From Gymnothorax reevesii (Eukaryota; Chordata; Actinopteri; Anguilliformes; Muraenidae), in contig CM056576.1 in assembly GCA_029721435.1 (NCBI GenBank), forward strand, positions 60,965,876 to 61,029,875: 64,000 nt of DNA. The letters run 5' to 3'. Made by a program: the position numbers and the translations under genes. Numbering within the stretch: the first letter of the stretch is position 1; each line of letters begins with the position of its first letter. This document shows positions 47,489-57,689 of this stretch, piece by piece. Under the pieces are notes generated by a model that ran no database searches, was not told the DNA's origin, and saw only the letters and a list, made by a program, of their open reading frames with translations.

Positions 47489-47648
47489 CTAGTCCCCTAC
47501 CGGTGTAAGCATATTATATTTCCTAAAAAGTAGGTCAAAGTGACCTGAATAGGGTACATGACACACCCTCTCCCCAAGATGCATCCACACACCAACTTTG
47601 ATGTTTGAGTGCAATCCCATAGTCCCCTCCGTTACCGGTAGGGGACTA
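47489..47648. repeat. Hairpin-ended short repeat E4 with palindromic AGGTCA site
   Basis: The ends pair: TAGTCCCCTACCGGT (47490-47504) with ACCGGTAGGGGACTA (47634-47648), a perfect 15-base inverted repeat. Another TAGTCCCCT follows at 47620. The element starts with ACTAG, like E1-E3. Inside, AGGTCAAAGTGACCT (47532-47546) is a perfect inverted pair of AGGTCA with 3-base spacing. There is no coding sequence. Confidence 0.75.
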
Positions 47649-47980
47649 AAAATATCAGGTTCTTTCAGCGAACTGCGATGACGTTAGCTCCAGCATTGGT
47701 TTGTTGACATGGTTCAGAAGAAAGAATTCTGTATCCACCCTCCACTTTTTTGGCTTTTTATTTGCCTGTACAATTTTAAAAGTTAGCGCCAATGTATGTT
47801 AGGGGTTTTATCAGTGAGAAGGGGGTTAGAATTTTATATTAATATTTAATATCACGAATGCATTGCATGCCACGAGACGGGCGCGATCGCGCCAGCACCT
47901 GTAAACGCCCGTCAAGTCTTCGTCAGTGGCGCGATTTAACATACCCGTCAGTCACTTCAGGGGCGCGCCACTATTTAAGA

Positions 47981-49806
47981 TACAACCCCAATTCCAAAAT
48001 AGTTGGGACAAAGTGTAAATGGTCAATAAAATCAAAACGCAATGACTTCCAAATCACACCAGCCTATATTTTATTCACAATAGAACAGAGAAAACATAAC
48101 AAATGTTAAAACTGAGAAATTTTACAATTTAATCCACAATATGAGCTCATTTCAAATTTCATGGCTGCTGCAGGTCTCAAAGAAGTTGGGACAGGGGCCT
48201 GTTTACCACGGTGTAGCATCCCCTCTTCTTTTAAACACAGAGTGGAGGCGTATGGGCATTGAGGAGTAAAGTTTTTGAGTTTAGCCTAAGTTTAGACTTC
48301 CAGCTGCTGGAGAGTTTTGGGTCTCCTTTGACGGATTGTCAATCTGTGAAAGATCAGGACTGTAGGCAGGCCAGTTCAGCATACAGACTTTTCTGCTACA
48401 AAGCCATGCTGTTGTAATAGCTGCAGTGTGTGGTTTTGCATTGTCCTGCTGAAATACACAAGGCCTTCCTTGGAATAGATGTCGTCTGAAGGGGAACATA
48501 TGTTGCTCTAAAACCTTTATATACCTCTCATCATTCATGGTGCTTTTTAAAACATGCAAGTGTCCTACACCATATGCACTAATGCATCCCCATACCACCA
48601 GAGAGGCTGGCTTTTGAGCTGAATGCTGATAACAGGAGGGGTGGTCTTTCTCATCTTTAGCCCAGAGGACACAATGCCCATGATTCCCAACAAGAATGTC
48701 AAATTTGGACTCGTCTGACCACAGGACACTTTGCTACAGTCCACTTTAAATGAGCCTTGGCCCACAGAACACAGCGGCGCTTCTGGATCATGCTCAACAA
48801 TGGCTTCCTGTTGGCATGATAGAGTTTTAGGGGGCATCTATGGATGGCACGGCGGACTGTGTTTTCAGACAGTGGTTTCTTGAAGTATTCAATGACATAA
48901 TCATGCCGGTGGGTGATGCAGTGGCGTCTGAGGGCCCGAAGATTACAGGCATCCAGTAAAGGTCTTCAGTCTTGTCCCTTATGCACAGAGATTTTTCCAG
49001 TTTCTCTGAGTCTTTTGATGATGTCATGCACTGTTGATGATGAGACCTTCAAAGCCTTTGCAATTTGACATTGAGGAACATTGTTTTTCAAAGTATTCCA
49101 CAATTATTTTTCGCAAGCCTTCAGAGGTTGGAGAGCCTCTGGCCATCTTCACTTCTGAGAGGCTCAGCCTCTCTAAGACACCCCGTTTATAGCCAATCAT
49201 GTTACACACCTGATGTCAGTTAACTTAATTACTTGCTAAATGTTTTTTCAGCTGATTCTCTTCGATATTAATTGCTTTTTCAGCCCTTTTTTGCCTTTGT
49301 CCCAACTTTTGACACCTGCTGCAGCCAGAAAATTGGAAATAAGCTCATTTTATGAATAAAAATGTTAAATCTCTCAGTTTCAATATTTTAAATGTTATCT
49401 ATGTTAATCTATAGTAAACTAGAAAAGCACTCAGAGAGCGCAGAACCTCCGCCAGGGGGCAGCAAAGCCAAAAGCACGGTGATTGGAACTCCGGCCCATT
49501 GGAAAGACTTGAAATCTTGAGCTTTGGCGTATATCTCAGCAGTACTTTGGCCTAGATATGCTAAAATTTAATCACCTCTTCCTTGAGTGAATACCCACCT
49601 ACCCTGAAAATTTCGTCAAAATCCGGCTATAGGTTTTTGAGTTATGTTGTACACAAACAAACAAACCAACAAACAAATGGCACCGAAAACATATACCTTC
49701 TGGCGGAGGTTAATAACATATTGGCTCATGTGATCTGAAAGTCATTGCATTTTGATTTTATTCACAATTTACACTTTGTCCAAACTATTTCTGAATTGGG
49801 GTTGTA
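47981..49806 (-). mobile_element. Tc1-like element (family I/VI), with nested repeat E2
   Basis: TA-flanked inverted ends: TACAACCCCAATTCCAAAAT at 47981 and TTCTGAATTGGGGTTGTA ending at 49806. The transposase relic reads on the minus strand from about 49148 (MARGSPTSEGLRKIIVEYFE) through [40 protein letters not shown] and [14 protein letters not shown] near 48330. The second catalytic Asp is kept, and the N-terminal frame is broken. Repeat E2 (49418-49712) is inserted near its right end. Confidence 0.9.
49418..49712 (+). repeat. Hairpin-ended short repeat E2
   Basis: This 295-bp insert in the Tc1 element starts ACTAGAAAAGCACTCAGAGA. ACCTCCGCCAG (from 49445) pairs with CTGGCGGAGGT (ending 49710). 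The order of parts parallels E1: ACTAGA, GCACTC, AGAGCGCA, ACCTCCGCC, an AAAATCCGGCTAT/TTTTTGAGTTATG module, (AAAC)n, and a closing complement box followed by TAATAA. There is no coding sequence. Confidence 0.75.
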
Positions 49807-50299
49807 TAAGGATTATGTAGCAGACACAAAGATGTAGGGTTTGTTGCCGTTTAATTGACGTGGTACTTTATGTCACAATACAGAAGACTGGACGACTATC
49901 TAAATTTTCATGAATTTGTGGGCTGGTTAAGTTTTGCAGGAAGGTATGCATATGAATTGCTGTATATATATACTACAAACTTAAGCTCTATCTGCCACCA
50001 TTTGGCCTCTGCAAGCCATTTTGCAGATTCTCCCTAAGATCCAATGTTAAAGTACAGCATCCACACGAGACGGACTTCCGTCGATTCAATCAAAATGGCA
50101 CTCACACTGTACATTCAGGGTATCAAGGTGCGTTGATTGCCTGATCTAGAAAACATTTTTTCTGATAATTTATGAGAGATTTATTTTTTATTATTTCAAT
50201 TTTTCAGTCCCACATTTTAACATTGGGGCTGAAATTTAAAGGGCCCATAAAACGGACAAAAACAATTAAATCAAAAATCAGAGAAAAATATCTGGAGAT
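49807..50299. other. No recognised feature
   Basis: Unassigned AT-rich sequence between two Tc1 relics. TCTATCTGCCACCATTTGG near 49990 is faintly like satellite C, but no second unit is present. Confidence 0.35.
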
Positions 50300-51130
50300 A
50301 CAGTCTAGTAGTATGTTATGGCAAATTTACAGGAAAATTCATCAGGCCAAAAAAGATTTAAAATATTCCAGATGACAGACTCCAGACAAAATAAAAACAC
50401 AATAATGGCTTATTGGCTGATAAAATGAAAAAAAATCAGTGGTTCACAGCACAATAACTCCACGATGATATTAATAGCACTAGAAGAGAAGAGAGGAAAG
50501 CATCAAATGAAAGTAAAAAGTATCAAGATCTACTATTTCCAAACGCCTGAGTGAAAATGATCTCATTGGCTGTGATATCAAAAAAAAGACTTAGGTTTGC
50601 CAAGAAATTCAAGGATTGGGCACCAATGGACTGGGAAAAAGTCCTTTGGATCGATGAATGAAGGCAGAACTTCTGTGAGCCGTAGAGTTGGAGAACATTT
50701 CAAAATGACTGTTAACCCCTGACGAGAAACATAGACGTAATATGCTTTGCGGTTCAGTTTGCTCAAAAGGAGCCGATGAGCTCATCAAACCTACGGAATC
50801 ATGGACCAATAGAAGTATCACAGCATCCTTGAGAGGCACACATTGCCATCTGGAAAGATACTGATTGGCTGAGGATTCTATTTTCAACAAGATAATTACC
50901 CTAAACACACTCCTAACTTGGGCAAGAATTACTTCAGTTGAAAAGAAACATCTGGTAACATAACAGTTATGACTTGGCCTGCTCAAAGTCCAGACCTCAA
51001 TCCATTGAGCAAATCTATTGTAACATCGAAAGAATCTCTTTGAACTGAACTTCAAACCATGGAATGGTTTAACGAGTGATGTAATAAAAAATATGTGAAA
51101 ATTATGCTTGCCAGACAAAATTCTCTGATC
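50300..51130 (+). pseudogene. Tc1-like transposase relic, heavily decayed
   Basis: Scattered over frames of the plus strand: KRLRFAKKFKDWAPMDWEKV followed by LWIDE (first catalytic Asp region), FNKxxxPKHTPNLG-like sequence near 50890, and MTWPAQSPDLNPLS near 50970-51010, where the usual PIEN is lost. No terminal repeats were found. It is probably an old copy of a Tc1 subfamily related to the one at 52117. Confidence 0.7.
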
Positions 51131-51353
51131 AAAGCTAAGGGTGGCTGCACTAGATATTGACCTTTTCTCTTAAAAATACATTATTATTTTTGTTTTTGTA
51201 ATATATTGTTATCCATTTACTTCTATTCATCTATATGATCCATAATTACAAGACATAAAGACTTAGTACTTGGTTTCTGATTTATCTTGATTTTGCTAAG
51301 TGTATAATCATCACTGCATACTACTATATATTTACTTATAGGACAGCATTTAT

Positions 51354-51830
51354 TCCTTGGAGGAGCAACTCAATGATGGAGTTTTATCTCATGAAGTGTG
51401 AGTAAAACTGTCTTTGTATGGTGTAGCGCTATCTTACGTCTAGCCAGCTAGCTAACTAGCCAGATAGTTCTTATTTTCGGTTTACCACCATGATCACAGA
51501 GCTAGTTTGTAACATTGGGTAACAAGAGTAGTCGATTGCCTTTGCTTCCAATGAGCAGGTGCTGGAATTTCACTTAATGTGGCGATCTGTTTTAGGATTT
51601 ATACCACATTAAAAGAAACAGAATATTTCAGATACTACTGTGTTAGTGAGTTATAGTTGCTCCTTATAGGGTGTGAAAAGTGTTGTTACAAGCTTGCATT
51701 TCGCTTGGATGATTGGAATTGTAAACAGCAAGCTTTCAGTCTGAGTGAATGTTCTGATCATAAAGTAGGCAGTGCCTTTAATGAGTATCTGTGTTTGCGG
51801 ATGCGGCTTTGTAGAAAAAATTGTTTTGTT
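51354..51830 (+). repeat. Repeat A, copy 2
   Basis: This is the direct-orientation counterpart of 833-1330, about 50.5 kb away. It keeps CTGTCTTTGTATGGTGTAG, CCAGCTAGCTAACTAGCCAG, GGTGTGAAAAGTGTTGTTAC and GTCTGAGTGAATGTTCTGA. Its left end reads TATAGGACAGCATTTATTCC and then an open stretch to GTGAGT, an exon-like arrangement also seen, less well preserved, in copy 1. Confidence 0.7.
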
Positions 51831-54775
51831 ACTACAAAATAATGCATGATTCCTGGTACAAACTGAAAGTGACCTGTAATGGTGTAACTGTTCCAGTTTG
51901 CCATAATTAAGGCATGTTTGTGAGTGGACAGGTGCCCACAGTACCCTGAAAAACTTTTGAGTTTCTTGTTAACGTAGTTTGTCTTTTTTGTTACCATCAT
52001 TGAGTAACAAAAAAGACAAATTGGTAACACAAAAGACAGGTATGAGGCCACAATTAAAAAACAAAATCCAGTTCATGGACATATAATTTTGATGAAACAA
52101 GGCTAAGGCCTAGGCCTACTAGGGGTGCAGAAATTTGGATACCCTTGGTTTGAATGTCTGTTACAATTAATCTCCAAGTAATTGAAAGCAAACCTGAGCA
52201 CTAAATGCAACAAAGTTAAACATGGCACCTTTCTACTCATTTAAATGCAAGGTTTCTTTCCATTTTAATTTTTCTGAGTTTTTAAATGATAAGAAAGGAA
52301 AAAGGGCCCTGTGCAAAAGTTTGGGAAATCTTTTGGATTATTGTTTGTTACCTTTTAAGAAGATGATTAGGCCCAGACTAAGCCCAGACCTAGGTGATTT
52401 ACTCATTAGAGCTTCACTGAGTTAGGTGAATATAATTCCAGGGTTCCTAATTCCTATAATAATTCCTAATAATTCCTATAAATTCTGAAGTAACTCCACG
52501 CCTTCTAAAGTATCCTACTGTGGTTTCTGGTGTTAAAAACCATGCATTTCTCTTAACAGTTGTCCAAGGATGTCCAAATGAAGATAATTCACTTCAACCA
52601 ACAAGGAGAGGGCTACAAAAAACTCTTGCAACGTCCCATTTCTGCTGTCAGAAACATCGTCAGAAAATGGAAAATAAATGGAACAACTGAGGTCAGGGCA
52701 AGATCTGGAAGACAAAGAAAAATTTCAGATAGAATGGCCCGAGATCTGGGGAGAAATGATCAGAAGAACCCACAGATCACTGCAAAAGAGCTGCAAAAAA
52801 AGAGTAGCAGACACAGGTCAAGTTGTTCACAGGACAACAATACAGCGTACCTTAAACAACAAAGACCTACACGGCAGAATTGCCAGAAAGAAGTGTTTCC
52901 TATGACCTCAACACAAAATTAAGTGTCTGAAGTATGAAAAGAACCCTAGAAAAACCTCAAGCCTATTGGAACAATGTGCTTTGGATTGACAAAACCAAAA
53001 CTGAACTTTTTGGCTACAACCAAAGAAGGTACCTATGGAGAAAAAAGGGTGAAGCATTTGTAGAGAAGAACACATTGCCAACACGTAAGCATGGAGGTGG
53101 ATCCATTATGCTTTGGGGTTGTGTAGCAGCTGGGGGCGCAGGCAATATTGTGCTCAAGACATTCTAGAGGCTAATGTTCAAAGCTCAGAGCAGAAATTGA
53201 AGTTGAAGAGACGTTGGGTATTCCAGCAAGACAATGACCTGAAGCACACCTCAAAATCCATCATGAAGTACCTCAAGGAAAGACAGATGAAGGTTCTCGA
53301 ATGGCCATCACATTCCCGTGACTTGAATATTACTGAAAGTCTGTGGAGAGACCTCAAAATGCCGTGCATACAAGATGCAAGAAGGCTGAAGAATATTTCT
53401 GAGCTAGAGAAGTTCTGCCAGGAAGAATCGGGAAAAATTCCAATGACAAGAATTTGTCTTTGTAAAGACACTCATGCTACAGGAACCATCTGCAAGCTGT
53501 TATAGTTGCCCGAGGAGGAGTTAAAAAGTACAAGCTGACAGGGTTCCCAAACTTTTGCACAAGGCCTTTTCCTTGTTTTATTATTTTGAAACTTTAAAAA
53601 GTTAAAAAATCAAAATTATTCTTGCTTTAAAATGTGAAGAAGTGTGTCATGTTTAACTTTGTAGCATTTAGTGTTCAGGTTTGCTTTCAATCACTTGGCG
53701 ATAAATTGAAACAGACATTTAAACTAGAGATGCACCGAATATTCGGCCACAGAAAATTTTCAGCCGAAAAAGGCAAAAAAAAAATGCATTTTCGGTTTTC
53801 GGCCGAAAGACTTCTAACACCGAAACAATACGCCGAAACAGAATGTTGTGATGATGCAAGCAAAAACCGCGGTCAGCACACGCCTGTCAGCATGTTTTAA
53901 ATCGGGGGACGCGCACCACCATCACCACGTCATGGCACTAAAGTCCGCGCGTGCTGAATTGCAATTTCTGTTTGATACTGTCTTGATGCATAGCATCAGC
54001 TGGTGTTGTGTCCGATTTGGTTGCACATTAAGTACATACCACATAAAAACGCAAAGCAATAATATCCGTAAAAGGCATATAGAATACAAAATGGTAATAT
54101 ATTCTCAAGGCATTTGTGTACCATCAGTATTCCATAATGTAACTCGACAACCCCTGAAAAAAAATATGGAATCACCACACACGGAGGATGTTAATTTAGC
54201 CTACCTTTTTTCCTTCATCACAAAGAAGCAAACAACACATGATAAAACAAGTATTGTTTATTAGCTTGACATGCAGGCTTCATTTAACATTTCACTTTGA
54301 AAGTGAATGCAAAACATGTAGCAAACGCGCAAATCGCGGGAGATGGCAGAGTATTAGAATTTATCGCTTTACAATGTGTCATCTCATCTGTGATAGGCTA
54401 CTTTTCCCTTTCCTGAGAACAAAATGCTTCATCACCACCCGTAACGTTATTCTCCGTGCAATTTTCGTCGAATAGGGGCAGCATAAGGCGAATTGGAGAA
54501 ATATTATGGACAAAGTCGCGGTGTCGTCACTACCGATTGGCCCAACTAGGCACTCGGTGAAAACAATTAATCTTGCGTGTTCGTCTCCGTGTTATCTCAT
54601 CAACAATTGTCACTTTCTAATCCACTTTATTAGAATTTGTATCTGCGATTTTTCTTTTTTGCGAGTAAATACAGCGCGTAGGAGTTGTTATAAGGTACTA
54701 GAGATGACATTTGACGATTTTGATCATCATTGTGTCACAGACGCTAAATATTGCAGGTAGACCCTACTTAGAGTT

Positions 54776-56533
54776 GAAACAGCACGAGTACTCGCACTCA
54801 AGAAGATGATTTCCAAAAAGCCGAGAAGCTAATGCAAAGATTTATTCGGAAAAGAAAGTTAATGTGCAAGGTGAAAATAGTTAAAACCACAAACGTTTCG
54901 GTGCTCACACCATCCTCAATGCAAATGACTAAGTGGCAGGACAAAACCATTTAAATAGACCTCACATGACTGAAAAAGACAATTGATTCTAGTCAATCTC
55001 ACAGAATACAATTGACACGTCAATTATTCAATTACAAGGGAGTATCATCATAGATGACAATTGATTGTAACAATCAATAAGGATTTAAAAAAAAGAAAAA
55101 AGAAAGAAAAGAAGAACCAAATAAAACACTAAACGAGAAGAATATCAAAATAAATAAATTAAATTGATGCGAAAGACATGCTGGTGCGCGCTTAAAGAAA
55201 ACAAGTTAAATCAAAAGAATCATTTAAACCAGCTGGATGAAGTGTGGATAAGCAATAGATCCAACGTGCTTCACACTGAAGGAGTAATTTGTCTATGTAC
55301 CTTAGTCTATGACTGGGAAAAACGCGGTCAATACCAAGCCAGCTGAGATCAGATACATTATGACGTGCCACCGGAGATTTCAAATCCTTTCTATTAATCG
55401 CGCGGTTATGTTTACCACCCATGATGTGCCTTCTTACAACAGGAAGCTGAATAAAAGATCTGATTCTTCTATCACGTTTTGTATCACTTATACTCCGTTG
55501 AGTAACAAACTTAAAACCATTATCAAGAGTCATTGGCATGTTCATAACACTGACCCTGTTTGTGCTAATCTATTTCATGATCTACCTCTTTTCATTCATT
55601 CCAGGTCCCGTAATTTGAAAGACATCTTGGTGCGCGCTGATAATGATCCTTCTAAAATTCCCGAAGAAAGGTTGGGACGATGCCTCCGGTTTTTATCGCT
55701 GCAGAAATTGTACATCATGCAGGGATGTTAGGAAAACTCATACATTTACTAGTTTTGTAACTAATAAGAGCCACACCATTACTAGATTCATTACTTGTGG
55801 TTCCAATAACTGAGTATACATTTTGTTTTGTTCCTGTGGACTACAATATGTTGGCTGCACTCGGCGGCAACTTAGAATACGTATCAATGAACATTGTAGC
55901 GCAATTAATAGAAAGGATTTGAATTCTCCGGTGGCACATAATTTTGTGGAATTCAATCGTAATGTATCTGATCTCAGCTGGCTTGGTATTGACCGTGTTT
56001 TTCCCAGTCGTAGACTAAGGTACATAGACAAATTACTACTTCAGTGTGAAGCACGTTGGATCTATTATCCACACTTCATCCAGCTGGTTTAAATGATTCT
56101 TTTGATTTAACTTGTTTTCTTTAAGCGCGCACCAGCATGTCTTTCGCATCAATTTAATTTATTTATTTTGATATTCTTCTCCTTTAGTGTTTTATTTGGT
56201 TCTTCTTTTCTTTCTTTTTTTTAATCCTTATTGATTGTTACAACCAATTGTCATATGTGATGATACTCCCTTGAAACTGAATAATTGACGTGTCAATTGT
56301 ATTCTGCGAGATTGACTAGAATCAATTGTCTTTTTCAGTCATGTGAGGTCTATTTAAATGGTTTTGTCCTGCCACTTAGTCATTTGCACTGAGGATGGTG
56401 TGAGCACCGAAACGTTTGTGGTTTTAACTATTTTCACCTTGCACATTAACTTTCTTGTCCGAAAAAAAAATTTGCATTAGCTTCTCGGCTTTTTGGAAGT
56501 CACTTTTTGGAGTGCGAGTACTTGTGCTGTTTC
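54776..56533 (+). mobile_element. Penelope-like element remnant with GIY-YIG domain and inverted arms
   Basis: The central plus-strand part reads the end of the RT-linker region (SHWHVHNTDP, HSRSRNLKDILVRAD), a Cys cluster (FYRCRNCTSCRD) and, after one stop, a GIY-YIG endonuclease: VYILFCSCGLQYVGCTRRQL, RINEHCSAI, and a C-terminal WLGIDRVFPSRRLRYIDKLL block. The frame shifts after CEARWIY. The 3' part (about 55889-56533) is repeated in reverse complement at 54776-55409. There the GIY-YIG end is intact (LSTLHPAGLN), but about 20 bases are missing. Tail-to-tail partial copies are typical of Penelope-like elements. RT catalytic motifs are absent. Confidence 0.88.
56389..56412 (+). ncRNA. Hammerhead-ribozyme-like motif in the Penelope-like arm
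   Basis: CTGAGGA (56389-56395) fits the hammerhead core CUGANGA. It is followed by stem GGTG (56397-56400), loop TGAG, stem CACC (56405-56408) and GAAA (56409-56412), the second conserved core. Hammerhead motifs are known from the terminal repeats of Penelope-like elements. In the inverted arm (54896-54919) the stem and GAAA are kept, but the core reads TTGAGGA. The short stem III and cleavage site after GAAA are not clear, so activity is not claimed. Confidence 0.5.
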
Positions 56534-56739
56534 TATTTATATTTTTTACTGACGCATCCATTCAGCCCGGATTTGATCAAGGCGCAGACTTTCCTTCACT
56601 GACGGAACTTAGGTACTTAGTTGCCATTTGCTGTCATGCTTTAAATTTACAAAAGTAATTCTCAGTTAATGAAATATTTCGCTATTTACTATTTCATCTC
56701 CGACCTCACTGCATGAGCTGACGATTCCCACCTGCTGCC

Positions 56740-56795
56740 GCATACATGCCAACTCTACCGTCTACTGCCAAAAGCGGAAGAGTTGGCATGTATGC
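56740..56795. repeat. Perfect 17-bp inverted repeat with 22-base loop
   Basis: GCATACATGCCAACTCT at 56740-56756 is exactly complementary to AGAGTTGGCATGTATGC at 56779-56795. It lies in the right part of the hAT, just outside the Penelope-like insert. Such GCCAACTCT ends occur in small fish DNA elements; a 56-bp solo foldback is possible. Confidence 0.8.
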
Positions 56796-57689
56796 ATCAG
56801 GGTTCCGTCTTTTGACCGCTTTAATTCATGCTTGACGCCGCTTACTTTCCTTTGGTAATATGCGAAATGAAATTCTCTCTCCCTGTTTCATGTTGTGGTT
56901 CGAACAACCAAACACTACACCCGACTTGGGCATGTTTTTTTGAGGAATTATTACTTCGTTCGCATCACTTACAATTCGGTTTCACGGGCCATGTGGGTTT
57001 TGTTTTCACCGAGTCACCCTGCACCGGAAGTGGGCCCGACTTTCGCTACGAACAGGATCACGGACAAATAAATGCAGCAGCTTCAGTGAATAAAAGCAAC
57101 CTTGTTTGAAAAATAAGGCAATGCACAGTATATTTATCAAGCTGCCTAAAACAACGCAGGCTTCAACACCACAATCTGAAGACCCGTTTCAGTGATGGAA
57201 AGTGAAGCCTGTTGCCTACCGATTATGCGGAAGCGAGTGGTCTTTCGCAGCCGATTCTCTCTGACCAATCAGTGGGCTGCTGTTGTCACGTAACATATTT
57301 TACAAATTTTCAGCAGCCAGTAACAGACCAGCCAGTTATAGGCCTGTAGGTTATTCACGAGTGGGGCCAAGTTAAACATTTTATTAATTATATTTTATAT
57401 TGTGCTTTGTTGGAATGTCAGTGCTAATTCAATATTTTCATAATTTTGTAATTGATTTATTCTTTGAAGCGAGAATATTAATTTATGCCATTGCAATCCC
57501 TTGACTCCAGTTAGGTAAGTACACAGTCATGGCCATAAATGCAATGGTACTAAAAATTGGCATAATTTTTTTCGGTGTTTCGGTTTTCGGCTAAGTGTTT
57601 CTCGTTTTCGGTTTCGGCCAAAAATTTTCATTTCGGTGCATCCCTAATCTAAACCAGGGGTGCCCAAATATTGGGGGTGCCCCACTGTA

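Larger units (their letters stand above)
53725..57646. mobile_element. hAT element with 8-bp target duplication, host of a Penelope-like insert
   Basis: Ends TAGAGATGCACCGA at 53725 and TCGGTGCATCCCTA ending at 57646 are inverted partners. The flanks ATTTAAAC (53717-53724) and ATCTAAAC (57647-57654) form an 8-bp duplication with one mismatch, as hAT elements make. Subterminal regions are crowded with GCCGAAA/TTTCGGC words. No hAT transposase (RW or C-terminal dimerisation motif) is readable, so the copy is non-autonomous or decayed. Without the Penelope-like insert it is about 2.2 kb. Confidence 0.88.
52117..57689 (+). mobile_element. Tc1-like element (family IV) containing a nested hAT
   Basis: The left end TACTAGGGGTGCAGAAATTT at 52117 and the right end (complement of TACAGTGGGGCACCCCCAAT) at 57689 pair imperfectly over about 37 bp. 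The right terminal repeat is cut by the hAT at 53725-57646. The transposase relic at 52560-53505 has an HTH part (SAVRNIVRKWKINGTTEVRA), VLWIDKTKTELFGYNQRRY, HGGGSIMLWGCVAAGG, WVFQQDNDLKHTSKSI and DLNITESLW. All three catalytic acids are kept, but at least two frameshifts separate the parts. Without the insert it would be about 1.65 kb, the normal Tc1 size. Confidence 0.88.

Noticed and set aside
52560..53505. Possible active Tc1 transposase, since all three catalytic acids are present
   Set aside because: At least two frameshifts split the frame and the right terminal repeat is interrupted by a hAT; it cannot be expressed as one protein.
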